Shown here piece after piece: positions 8,984 through 17,102 of a stretch of 64,000 nt of DNA (position 1 is its first letter; each line of letters starts with the position of its first letter). Source of the DNA: CALMFG01 sp963674805 (lineage in GTDB: Bacteria; Bacillota; Clostridia; Christensenellales; CALMFG01); assembly GCA_963674805.2 (NCBI GenBank), contig CAXXNY010000021.1, forward strand, positions 434,001-498,000, read 5' to 3'. A model generated the notes under the pieces. The model did no database searches, was not told where the DNA came from, and saw only the letters and a program-made list of their open reading frames with translations. Position numbers and translations under genes: made by a program.

Positions 8984-11311
8984 ATGAGTAATAATTCGGT
9001 TTTTGAGATCAAGGACATCAGGCTCGATAACTATCATCTCTTGCTGCATGAAACCCTGTTCAGCAATGCGAACGGGTATATTGGTGTCCGTTCAGCATTT
9101 GAAGAAGGCTATCCGGAAGGTTATCAAACCATACGCGGCCAATATATCAACGGTTTTTATGATTTTTCACAATCGCGCCAGGCTGAGAACCTTTACGGGC
9201 TGGTAAAAGAAAAGCAGACAATGCTGAACGTTGCGGATACGCAGACGGTTAAGCTTTATTTTGACGATGAACTCTTTTCGATGTTTGAAGGAAAGGTGCT
9301 GGAAAGCAGCCGCTGGCTGGATATGGATAAGGGAATCACCGGCAGGCATGTGGTCTGGCGGTCTCCGCTCGGCAAAGAAATTGATATCACCATCATCCGG
9401 ATGACGTCATTTTACCAGCTGTCACTTTTTACGATTGAATATCAAATCAAGCTATTAAACTGCTCATGCGATATTATGATCGAATCCGCGCATACCGGAA
9501 ACGTCACCAATTTTTTTGATCCGGATGACCCGCGCACAGCGGACGAAGGATTTCATTATCTAAACCCAATCGCCTGTAATATCCAATACGGCGCGTCTTA
9601 TATTTTATCCGAAACAACAAAATCAGGTTTAAAAGTCTGCACCGGGGTTAAGAACTTTCTTTCCGGTGAAAGCGAAAGGCAGTTTGTTATCCAGGACGGC
9701 GATGCGCTTTGTCAGATGTCTACGACAGCAAATCAGGGCGAACTGGTGAAAATGACCAAGTATACGGTAGTAAGCGACTCGCTGAGAGCGGAAGATTGTA
9801 AAGTACAGGCGGCTGCTGAGATGAAAAAGGCGCTGTCCGTTCCAATTCAGGAATTATATGTCCATCAGGAAGACTACCTGACCGAATATTGGACCAACTG
9901 CTATGTTGAAATCGAAGGCGATGACGAACAGGACAAAGCCTTAAAGTTTAATCTCTATCAGCTTATCTCAGCGGTTACAAAGGATAAATTCGGCAATATT
10001 TCACCCAAGGGCTTAAGCGGCGAAGGCTATGAAGGCCACTATTTTTGGGACTCCGAAATGTATATCCAGCCGTTTTTTACGGTGACCAATCCGGAGATTG
10101 CTAAGAAGCTGATCCTTTACCGTTACCAGACCCTTCCGATGGCAAGGGAAAATGCTGTAATTCTCGGCCACCTTTCCGGTGCGTTGTATCCGTGGCGGAC
10201 GATTATGGGCCGCGAATGCTCAGGATATTTCCCGGCCGGATCCGCGCAGTATCACATCAATGGTGCGGTGGCTTACGCGATCATCGCGTATTATCTGGCG
10301 ACAAAAGACGATGAATTATTACAGGACAAAGGTGCGGAGATGATTTATGAGACCGCGCGGCTCTGGATGGATGTCGGGAACTTTTATGACGGAAAGTTCC
10401 ATATCAACGATGTCACCGGCCCCGATGAATATACCTGTATCGTGAATAATAATTACTATACCAATGTGCTGGCTAAATACCACCTGGAATGGGCGGTGAA
10501 AATATATGACATGTATAAACAGTCGCCTGGTTTTAAGCGCATGCAGAAACGGATTAAGCTGAAACGGGAAGAAATAACCGGATTTGAGGAAGCGGCCAAG
10601 GCGATGTACCTGCCTTATGACGAGACCTTTGATATTAATCCGCAGGATGATTCGTTTATGCAGAAAAAGCCATGGGATATCCGGACAATCCACCCGGAAC
10701 GTTTTCCGTTGCTGCTGCATTATCATCCGCTCCACCTCTACCGCCATCAGGTATGCAAACAGCCTGATACGGTTTTAGCGCATTTTATTCTGGAAGACTC
10801 CCAGGCGCTGAGCACGATACGCAATTCGTTCCTGTACTATGAGCGAATCACCACGCACGATTCTTCGCTGTCCAGCTGTGTATTCAGCATTATGGCGGCA
10901 AAAGTCGGGTTTGAGAAACGCGCATTCCAGTATTTCGGCAATTCGGCACATCTGGATATCATGGATTTGCATCATAATTCTAAAGACGGTCTGCATACCG
11001 CGAACATGGGCGGCAACTATATGGCGATTGTCTATGGTTTCGGCGGTTTCCGGCTGAAAGAATCGGGAATTCATTTTTCACCCATTTTACCGGAACGCTG
11101 GTCAGGATACCGGTTCAGAATCTGTTATGAAAACAGCCGGATTATTATTGCGGTTGATCCGAAAGTATGTTCATTTTTCTTAGAATACGGTGACCCTAAA
11201 GACATTGTGGTTTATGGGACGCGCTACCGGCTTGAAAATCTGCTGACGATTCCGCGGCCGAAACAAAAAAATAAAAAAGAGCCGGGAATGGGTATTTTGC
11301 GCAAAATGTAA
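8984..11311 (+). CDS. GH65 disaccharide phosphorylase, probably trehalose (or maltose) phosphorylase
   Basis: GH65 enzymes split alpha-glucosidic disaccharides with phosphate, inverting to beta-glucose 1-phosphate. The 775-residue protein has the N-terminal beta-sandwich and the (alpha/alpha)6 barrel with GEGYEGHYFWDSEMY, the catalytic-acid region DVTGPDEYTCIVNNNYYTN, KQPDTVLAH, HDSSLSSC and the phosphate-binding HHNSKDGLHTANMGG. All key motifs are present. Substrate within GH65 (trehalose, maltose, kojibiose, nigerose) is not decided by these motifs; its place directly after the trehalose synthase/phosphatase makes trehalose the best guess. AAGGAG lies 17 bases before the ATG, so translation may be coupled to the upstream stop at 8975. 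No beta-phosphoglucomutase gene is nearby. Confidence 0.87.
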   Translation: MSNNSVFEIKDIRLDNYHLLLHETLFSNANGYIGVRSAFEEGYPEGYQTIRGQYINGFYDFSQSRQAENLYGLVKEKQTMLNVADTQTVKLYFDDELFSMFEGKVLESSRWLDMDKGITGRHVVWRSPLGKEIDITIIRMTSFYQLSLFTIEYQIKLLNCSCDIMIESAHTGNVTNFFDPDDPRTADEGFHYLNPIACNIQYGASYILSETTKSGLKVCTGVKNFLSGESERQFVIQDGDALCQMSTTANQGELVKMTKYTVVSDSLRAEDCKVQAAAEMKKALSVPIQELYVHQEDYLTEYWTNCYVEIEGDDEQDKALKFNLYQLISAVTKDKFGNISPKGLSGEGYEGHYFWDSEMYIQPFFTVTNPEIAKKLILYRYQTLPMARENAVILGHLSGALYPWRTIMGRECSGYFPAGSAQYHINGAVAYAIIAYYLATKDDELLQDKGAEMIYETARLWMDVGNFYDGKFHINDVTGPDEYTCIVNNNYYTNVLAKYHLEWAVKIYDMYKQSPGFKRMQKRIKLKREEITGFEEAAKAMYLPYDETFDINPQDDSFMQKKPWDIRTIHPERFPLLLHYHPLHLYRHQVCKQPDTVLAHFILEDSQALSTIRNSFLYYERITTHDSSLSSCVFSIMAAKVGFEKRAFQYFGNSAHLDIMDLHHNSKDGLHTANMGGNYMAIVYGFGGFRLKESGIHFSPILPERWSGYRFRICYENSRIIIAVDPKVCSFFLEYGDPKDIVVYGTRYRLENLLTIPRPKQKNKKEPGMGILRKM

Positions 11312-11316
11312 AGATA

Positions 11317-11346
11317 TTGCTAATTGACATAATAATATGGTATGAT
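11317..11346 (+). promoter_or_regulatory. Probable promoter for the HD-GYP gene
   Basis: TTGCTA (11317-11322) and TATGAT (11341-11346) with an 18-base spacer, about 50 bases before the start at 11399. Confidence 0.5.
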
Positions 11347-11398
11347 GGCGATTAATACAGGATAACACAGTAAATAGTTGAAACTGGTAGGGGGAGCC

Positions 11399-12655
11399 AT
11401 GTTGAAATCAATTAATCCTGTTGAGGTCGTCTTTTGTATAGCCAATATTACCGATCTTAACAATTCACTGCTTAAAAGCCATAATGAAAAAGTCGCTTAT
11501 CTTTCTTACCGTATCGCCGAACAATTCGGGTTAACCGAGGAACAGCAGCAGGAAGCGTTGTTCGCCGGTTTTTTACATGATATCGGAGCCTTTTCCGAGG
11601 AAGAAAAGCTGCGGCTGTTAAAGACCGAAGATGAAGATGTGCATGACCACGCCGACACAGGTGCGCGGATTATCGAAAGTTTTCATCTTTTTAAAGATAT
11701 TGCTGCCATTGTCCGTTATCACCATGTTGCATGGAATGATGGGAAAGGACGCAGACATAACGGCGAAGATGTTCCGATTGCCAGTCACATTGTCCACCTT
11801 GCAGACCGCATTGTTGTTTTGACGGATCCGAATCTCGAGATTATCGGTCAGGTGAAGGGCATATGTGAAGAGATTAAAAAATTCTCAGGCAGCGTGTTTG
11901 TTCCCGAATTGGTTGATGCGTTGTTGAAAATGGAAAAGCGGGAATGTATCTGGCTGGACGTCCTGCATCCTAAAACCATTGATAATCTGGCAGCTGATTT
12001 GAAATTCAGCCGCACCAAAATAGGACTGGATGACGGCATTCAGTTATCCATGATGCTCGCCAATATAATTGACTTTAAGAGCCCGTTTACCGCTTATCAT
12101 TCGTTCGGAGTGGCGGCGGTTGCCGAAAAACTTGCGCGTCTGGTCGGGTTTTCAGAAAACGAATGCAAAATGATGCTAATTGCCGGATACCTGCATGATA
12201 TCGGCAAATTGGCAGTGGATGACAGCATCCTGCTTAAGCCCGCGAAACTCACGCCCGAAGAGTTTAATGATATTCGGAGCCATACCTATCATACTTACCG
12301 GACACTACAGACTATATCAGATTTTGAGACCATTAATATCTGGGCTTCATACCACCACGAAAAGCTGAACGGCAAGGGATATCCTTTCCATATCAGCGGT
12401 GATGAAATTCCGCTTGGCTCGCGGATAATGGCCGCAGCGGACATCTTTACCGCAGTGACCGAGGATCGGCCGTACCGAAAGGGTATGGATAAATGCAAGG
12501 TGACCAATGTGCTAAAATCCTTTGTTAAGGACCAGTCCATCTGTCCCTTTGTTTATACAGCGATAGAAGAAAACTATGATGAGCTAGAGGAAGTCAGGGC
12601 AAATGCGCAGCATATGGCCGAGGAACGGTATCAGCATGTCCGAAGGCATGCCTGA
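11399..12655 (+). CDS. Double HD-domain protein with C-terminal HD-GYP (probable c-di-GMP phosphodiesterase)
   Basis: A soluble 418-residue protein with two HD phosphohydrolase domains. The N-terminal HD (about 25-140) has HNEKVAYLS, GFLHDIGAF and VRYHH. The C-terminal domain (about 215-400) has the full HD-GYP set: HDIGKLAVDD, HTYHTYR, HHEKLNGKGYP, RIMAAADIFTA and EDRPYRKGM. HD-GYP proteins hydrolyse cyclic di-GMP to pGpG/GMP. No sensor or receiver domain is visible; the first HD domain takes that place. ATG 11399 is preceded closely by GGGGGAG. Monocistronic, with its own promoter and a strong terminator. Activity on c-di-GMP is a family inference. Confidence 0.88.
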   Translation: MLKSINPVEVVFCIANITDLNNSLLKSHNEKVAYLSYRIAEQFGLTEEQQQEALFAGFLHDIGAFSEEEKLRLLKTEDEDVHDHADTGARIIESFHLFKDIAAIVRYHHVAWNDGKGRRHNGEDVPIASHIVHLADRIVVLTDPNLEIIGQVKGICEEIKKFSGSVFVPELVDALLKMEKRECIWLDVLHPKTIDNLAADLKFSRTKIGLDDGIQLSMMLANIIDFKSPFTAYHSFGVAAVAEKLARLVGFSENECKMMLIAGYLHDIGKLAVDDSILLKPAKLTPEEFNDIRSHTYHTYRTLQTISDFETINIWASYHHEKLNGKGYPFHISGDEIPLGSRIMAAADIFTAVTEDRPYRKGMDKCKVTNVLKSFVKDQSICPFVYTAIEENYDELEEVRANAQHMAEERYQHVRRHA

Positions 12656-12673
12656 ACGAATCAAAAACCACGA

Positions 12674-12699
12674 AGATACCGGATCGGTATCTTTTTTTT
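12674..12699 (+). terminator. Rho-independent terminator
   Basis: AGATACC (12674-12680) with GGTATCT (12686-12692), then eight T. Confidence 0.93.
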
Positions 12700-12715
12700 G
12701 CCTTATAGACTCTGC

Positions 12716-12744
12716 TTGCCCGTTTTAAATGATTATGATATCGT
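12716..12744 (+). promoter_or_regulatory. Possible promoter for the mtnA-like gene
   Basis: TTGCCC (12716-12721) and TATCGT (12739-12744), 17-base spacer. The -10 is weak; several other AT-rich hexamers are near. Confidence 0.35.
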
Positions 12745-12776
12745 GATAATAACCTTGTATACGATTGGAGCAGAAC

Positions 12777-13823
12777 ATGAAAACCATCGTCCCCGCACAC
12801 CTGAATGAAGCAAAGGATAAGCTGGTGCTGATAGACCAGACATTGCTGCCAGAAAGAGAAGTATATCTTGAACTCAGCGATATGGAATCGATATGGGAAG
12901 CGATTCGTTCCCTGCGCGTCAGGGGTGCGCCTGCAATCGGAATCACGGCAGGATTCGCGCTGTATCTGGCGGTCAGGCACGCGGATACCGGTACGCCGGA
13001 AGCCTTGCGAATGGTGTTTGATCAGGCAAAGAACTATCTCGCGACCAGCCGTCCGACGGCGGTTAACCTGTTCTGGGCGCTCAACCGGATGGCACGGCGC
13101 TATGACCGAATAGCCGGACAGCCAAACGAGGCAGTGATTGCGGCGATGTTAGAAGAGAGCGAAGCGATACTTGCTGAAGACCAGGCGATGGGAATTTCGA
13201 TCGGGGAACATGGGCTGGCACTGCTGAAGCCCGGCATGGGCGTCTTGACCCACTGCAATGCGGGCGGGCTGGCGACCTCAGGATACGGCACGGCACTCGC
13301 TCCAATCTATCTTGGACAAGAAAAGGGATATGATTTTAAGGTATTTGCGGACGAAACCCGGCCGCTGCTTCAGGGATCGCGGCTGACTGCATATGAGCTG
13401 TTTCAGGCGGGTGTGGATGTAACAGTCATCTGCGATAATATGGCGTCACTGGTGATGAAAAAGGGATGGATTGATGCGGTGCTGGTCGGATGCGACCGGG
13501 TGGCCGCAAACGGCGACGCGGCAAATAAAATCGGAACGTCGGGTGTTGCGCTGCTTGCCAAAGCCTACAGCATCCCCATGTATGTGCTGGGGCCGACATC
13601 GACGATTGACCTTGAAACACCGACTGGCGCGCAAATAGAGATTGAACTGCGCAACAGCGACGAGATCGGCAACGGATTCGGCAGGCGGACAGCGCCCGAA
13701 GGCGTAAAAGCTTTTAATCCGGCTTTTGACGTGACGGATGCCGAAAACATTACAGCGATCATCACGGAGAAAGGCGTTGTTTATCCGCCGTATAAAGAAA
13801 ACATTGCCGCACTGTTTGATTAA
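12777..13823 (+). CDS. mtnA: S-methyl-5-thioribose-1-phosphate isomerase (MtnA family)
   Basis: Aldose-ketose isomerase of the eIF2B-alpha/MtnA family, converting 5-methylthioribose 1-phosphate to the ribulose form in methionine salvage. ATG 12777 has GGAG (12767-12770) six bases upstream; product 348 residues, normal for the family. Motifs: LRVRGAPAIGITAGFALY, THCNAGGLATSGYGTAL (catalytic Cys) and VLVGCDRVAANGDAANKIG (catalytic Asp). No other methionine-salvage gene is adjacent; the next gene is an SDR 30 bases on. Some anaerobes use MtnA homologues on 5-deoxyribose 1-phosphate in a DHAP shunt with a class II aldolase, and this isolated copy may do that; class II aldolase genes occur elsewhere in the window but not here. 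Confidence 0.88.
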   Translation: MKTIVPAHLNEAKDKLVLIDQTLLPEREVYLELSDMESIWEAIRSLRVRGAPAIGITAGFALYLAVRHADTGTPEALRMVFDQAKNYLATSRPTAVNLFWALNRMARRYDRIAGQPNEAVIAAMLEESEAILAEDQAMGISIGEHGLALLKPGMGVLTHCNAGGLATSGYGTALAPIYLGQEKGYDFKVFADETRPLLQGSRLTAYELFQAGVDVTVICDNMASLVMKKGWIDAVLVGCDRVAANGDAANKIGTSGVALLAKAYSIPMYVLGPTSTIDLETPTGAQIEIELRNSDEIGNGFGRRTAPEGVKAFNPAFDVTDAENITAIITEKGVVYPPYKENIAALFD

Positions 13824-13853
13824 GAGATATAGCGGATAAAAGGTAATTCGAAT

Positions 13854-14687
13854 ATGAAAACCATATTGTTTTCCGGGGCGACCGGAGGGCTTGGCGGGCC
13901 GTGTGTCAGAGAACTGGCAAAGCGCGGCTGGACTGTTTTTGCGGCCGGCACGAATGAAGATAAACTCAAAGCGCTTGGGGATATCCCCAACATCATTGCG
14001 ATTAAAATGGATGTGACGGACATGGACAGTATCCTTGCGGCGCATGAAGAAGTCCTGAAGCATACGGACCGGCTGGATGCGATTGCAAACTTTGCCGGTT
14101 TGACGGCATTCACCTCGTTTGTTGAGGGAGAACCGATTCCGATTACGGAGCGGCTGCTGGACATCAATGTCATGGGAATGGTGCGGGTTAATCAGGTCTT
14201 TTTTGATATGGTCGAGAAGGGACACGGCAGAATCATCAACTGCTCATCATCTGCCGGATGGATGAAAGCCCAGCCCTTTAACGGGCCTTATGCATTATCC
14301 AAATATGCGGTTGAAGCGTATAATGACAGTCTGCGGCGGGAATTGATGCTGCTTGATATTGCGGTGATCAAAATACAGCCGGGATCGTTTAAAACGCAAA
14401 TTTCCGACGATGCGGCGGACGGATTTGACAAAACATACGAAATCACCACACATTACCAAAGAGAGCTAAAAAAAATGAAGCCGGTTATGGATCAGGTGTT
14501 CAGGCAGTCCGGAGACCCGAAGCGCGTTTCGCGTGTCGTTATCCGGGCACTTGAGGCCAGACGGCCGCGGATCCGATATCGCCTGGGGACAAACTTTCTG
14601 CTTCTTTTACTGGAACTGCTGCCGGAAAGAGGCATAGACTGTATTTATAAATTACTGTTCAAACAAAGATATAAAAAAACAGGATAA
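13854..14687 (+). CDS. Short-chain dehydrogenase/reductase (SDR)
   Basis: A 277-residue NAD(P)-dependent oxidoreductase. The cofactor loop is GATGGLGG, the catalytic Tyr/Lys pair is in GPYALSKYAVEAYND, with INCSSSAGW supplying the Ser, and NFAG replaces the more usual NNAG. The C-terminal ~50 residues are basic and hydrophobic and end in a lysine-rich tail, suggesting possible membrane contact. It resembles classical SDRs of the retinol/17-beta-hydroxysteroid type, whose bacterial substrates are mostly unknown. It lies 30 bases after mtnA and is probably cotranscribed. No substrate can be assigned. Confidence 0.8.
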   Translation: MKTILFSGATGGLGGPCVRELAKRGWTVFAAGTNEDKLKALGDIPNIIAIKMDVTDMDSILAAHEEVLKHTDRLDAIANFAGLTAFTSFVEGEPIPITERLLDINVMGMVRVNQVFFDMVEKGHGRIINCSSSAGWMKAQPFNGPYALSKYAVEAYNDSLRRELMLLDIAVIKIQPGSFKTQISDDAADGFDKTYEITTHYQRELKKMKPVMDQVFRQSGDPKRVSRVVIRALEARRPRIRYRLGTNFLLLLLELLPERGIDCIYKLLFKQRYKKTG

Positions 14688-14831
14688 TGAAGATGAATTT
14701 TGACCGTTCGGGCTGCATTATACTTCCGGTTTCTTCCGAGCGGATTATATTTTGGATGAAAACCGGTTCAGATATGCAATTCCTCTTTTAAATAGTAAAA
14801 ATTTGAAATAAAAACTGAAAAATATATAAAC

Positions 14832-14865
14832 AAATATGCATATTTCCGGTGTATACTGGTACTAT
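14832..14865 (+). promoter_or_regulatory. Arabinose operon promoter region with perfect 14-bp palindrome
   Basis: AAATATGCATATTT at 14832-14845 is a perfect palindrome immediately upstream of candidate -10 elements TATACT (14852-14857) and TACTAT (14860-14865, preceded by an extended TGG). No good -35 is present, which fits an activator- or repressor-controlled promoter. It is 49-82 bases before araA. The regulator is not in this operon; the palindrome differs from the B. subtilis AraR operator as I remember it. Confidence 0.5.
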
Positions 14866-14913
14866 ATTTGCTTAGAAATTATTTTTTTATTCTCACTGAA
14901 AACGGAGGTTAGT

Positions 14914-16383
14914 ATGGAAAGAGAGTACTCATTTTGGTTTGTTATCGGGAGCCAACACTTATACGGACCCGAAGTATTGAAAGAAGTTGCCGAGCACGGC
15001 AAAACAATGGTGGCGGGATTCAACGCTGATGCAGCGGTGCCGTTTGAAGTGGTGGGCAAAGGCGTCATGACGACACCGGATGAAATCACCGCCGTAATGA
15101 AAGCGGCAAACGCGGATGATACATGTACGGGCGTGATTACCTGGATGCACACGTTCTCACCGAGCAAGATGTGGATTACCGGCCTTGGCATGTTAAATAA
15201 ACCATACTTACATATTAATACCCAGTTCAACAGAAATATCCCTTACGACAGCATTGATATGAACTTTATGAATACCAATCAGTCCGCACACGGTGACCGT
15301 GAACACGGCTTCATCACGGCGCGGCTGAGAATGAAACGCAAGGTGATCTGCGGATACTGGGAAGATAAAGATTTAAGGGAACGCATGGGTAACTGGATGC
15401 GCGCCGCAGTCGGTGCGGTGTTCAGCCGCGGCTTAAACGTCATGCGTCTCGGCGATAATATGCGCTATGTAGCCGTGACCGAAGGCGATAAGATCGGTGC
15501 GGAAAAGATGCTTGGATGGAGCGTTAACTCCTATGGCGTTGGCGGATTCGCACAGCGCGTAAAAGATGTAGCAGAAGCCGAAGTAAACGCAAAACTCGAA
15601 GAATACAAAACAAAATATATTATTGATACGGACGATATAAATTCGGTCCGGTATCAGGCAAGACTGGAAGTCGCGCTGGAGGCGATGCTGAGCGAAGGGA
15701 ACTTCCATGCGTATACCGACTGCTTCGAAGACTTGTATGATTTAGAACAGCTGCCCGGATTGGCCAGCCAGAACCTGATGGGCAAGGGTATCGGATTCGG
15801 TGCGGAAGGCGACTGGAAGACCGCGGCTTTGGAAGCGGTGATGAGTGAAATGAGTTTGGGGCTTGAGAAAGGGATGTCCTTTATTGAGGACTATACGTAT
15901 GAACTGGAGGCCGGAAAAGCAGCTGTTCTCGGCGCGCATATGTTGGAAGTCTCACCTGCAATCGCGGTGGACAAGCCCAAAGTCCAAGTCCATGACCTAG
16001 GTATCGGTGGCAAGGACGCTCCGGCACGGTTAGTGTTTGAGGGCAAGACCGGCCCGGCAATTTTGGTGACGATTATTGATATGGGCGGACGCTTTAGAAT
16101 GATCGTCCACGATGTCGAGGCAATTAAACCAGAAAAGACAATGCCGAACCTGCCGGTGGCCTGCGCCATGTGGAAACCGGCTCCGGACATGATCACCGGT
16201 AACGAAGCGTGGATAATTTCCGGCGGCACGCACCACAGTGTTATCTCTTATGACCTGAGCGCGGAAAACATGAAGGACTTTGCCGAGATTATGGGCATTG
16301 AATGCGTACATATCAGCAAAGCAACCACAATAGAAGACTTAAGATTAAAACTCGCTTTGGGCGATGTCATTTGGGGGAAATAG
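14914..16383 (+). CDS. araA: L-arabinose isomerase
   Basis: Converts L-arabinose to L-ribulose; Mn2+-dependent cytosolic enzyme. ATG 14914 follows GGAGG (14904-14908); the longer in-frame extension back to 14836 would overlap the promoter and is rejected. The 489-residue product starts MEREYSFWFVIGSQHLYG as expected and contains NQSAHGDREHGF, GFGAEGDWKTAAL and EVSPAIA (metal and catalytic Glu regions) and GGTHHSVIS (His ligand). It is the first gene of a three-gene operon with araD directly abutting (TAG then ATG) and an FGGY kinase. No arabinose transporter or araR is linked. Confidence 0.96.
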   Translation: MEREYSFWFVIGSQHLYGPEVLKEVAEHGKTMVAGFNADAAVPFEVVGKGVMTTPDEITAVMKAANADDTCTGVITWMHTFSPSKMWITGLGMLNKPYLHINTQFNRNIPYDSIDMNFMNTNQSAHGDREHGFITARLRMKRKVICGYWEDKDLRERMGNWMRAAVGAVFSRGLNVMRLGDNMRYVAVTEGDKIGAEKMLGWSVNSYGVGGFAQRVKDVAEAEVNAKLEEYKTKYIIDTDDINSVRYQARLEVALEAMLSEGNFHAYTDCFEDLYDLEQLPGLASQNLMGKGIGFGAEGDWKTAALEAVMSEMSLGLEKGMSFIEDYTYELEAGKAAVLGAHMLEVSPAIAVDKPKVQVHDLGIGGKDAPARLVFEGKTGPAILVTIIDMGGRFRMIVHDVEAIKPEKTMPNLPVACAMWKPAPDMITGNEAWIISGGTHHSVISYDLSAENMKDFAEIMGIECVHISKATTIEDLRLKLALGDVIWGK

Positions 16384-17076
16384 ATGTTAGAAGAATTGAA
16401 ACAGGAAGTTTATGAGGCAAATATCGAATTGGTAAAAGCAGGGCTGGTATTGTATACCTGGGGCAACGTCAGCGGGTATGATGAAGAAAGCAAACGGGTG
16501 GTGATTAAACCCAGCGGCGTTGACTATGACACGATGAAACCGGAAGACATGGTGGTTGTGGATTTGGACGGGAATAAAGTTGAAGGCCGGCTGAACCCGT
16601 CGTCCGATACACCGACGCATGTCGAATTGTACAAAGCTTTCCCGGGTGTTAAGGCGGTGGTGCATACACACAGTAAATGGGCGACAAGCTTTGCTCAGGC
16701 ACGGGCAGATATCCCTTGTCTCGGGACCACGCACGCGGATAACTTTTACGGCGATATTCCGTGCACACGCAAAATGACCGAAGCCGAAATCAAGGGTGCT
16801 TATGAGAAAGAAACCGGAACAGTGATTATCGAAACTTTTAAAGATCGCGGCATTGATCCGCTAATGGTCTGCGCCGTAATCGTGGCCAACCATGGGCCTT
16901 TCAGCTGGGGGACATCCTGTATGAAAGCCGTGGAGAACGCTGCCGTAATGGAATATACAGCCGAAATGGCATATATCGCAAGCGGATTGAATCCGGAAGT
17001 GGACATGCAGCAGGTATTGATTGATAAGCATTTTTTGAGAAAACACGGTAAGAATGCCTATTACGGACAGGTTTAA
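16384..17076 (+). CDS. araD: L-ribulose-5-phosphate 4-epimerase
   Basis: Interconverts L-ribulose 5-phosphate and D-xylulose 5-phosphate, feeding arabinose into the pentose phosphate pathway. The 230-residue protein belongs to the class II aldolase/epimerase fold; the Zn ligands are seen in VHTHSKWATSF and VANHGPFSWG, with GTTHADNFYGDIPCTR between them, the block typical of AraD rather than of fuculose aldolases. NPSSDTPTHVELY is the phosphate-binding stretch. The ATG follows the araA stop with no gap; GGGGG just inside araA serves as ribosome site, so translation is coupled. Confidence 0.95.
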   Translation: MLEELKQEVYEANIELVKAGLVLYTWGNVSGYDEESKRVVIKPSGVDYDTMKPEDMVVVDLDGNKVEGRLNPSSDTPTHVELYKAFPGVKAVVHTHSKWATSFAQARADIPCLGTTHADNFYGDIPCTRKMTEAEIKGAYEKETGTVIIETFKDRGIDPLMVCAVIVANHGPFSWGTSCMKAVENAAVMEYTAEMAYIASGLNPEVDMQQVLIDKHFLRKHGKNAYYGQV

Positions 17077-17102
17077 TCGGTAAGGATTTTAGGAGGCCAA
17101 GC

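Noticed and set aside
12594..12980. Reverse frame over the HD-GYP end and mtnA start
   Set aside because: It runs through a strong terminator and the mtnA start; no ribosome site.
13446..14225. 259-codon reverse frame across mtnA and the SDR gene
   Set aside because: It crosses two well-supported genes on the other strand and has shadow-like composition.
14836..14913. N-terminal extension of AraA
   Set aside because: It overlaps the promoter and palindrome; GGAGG clearly serves ATG 14914.
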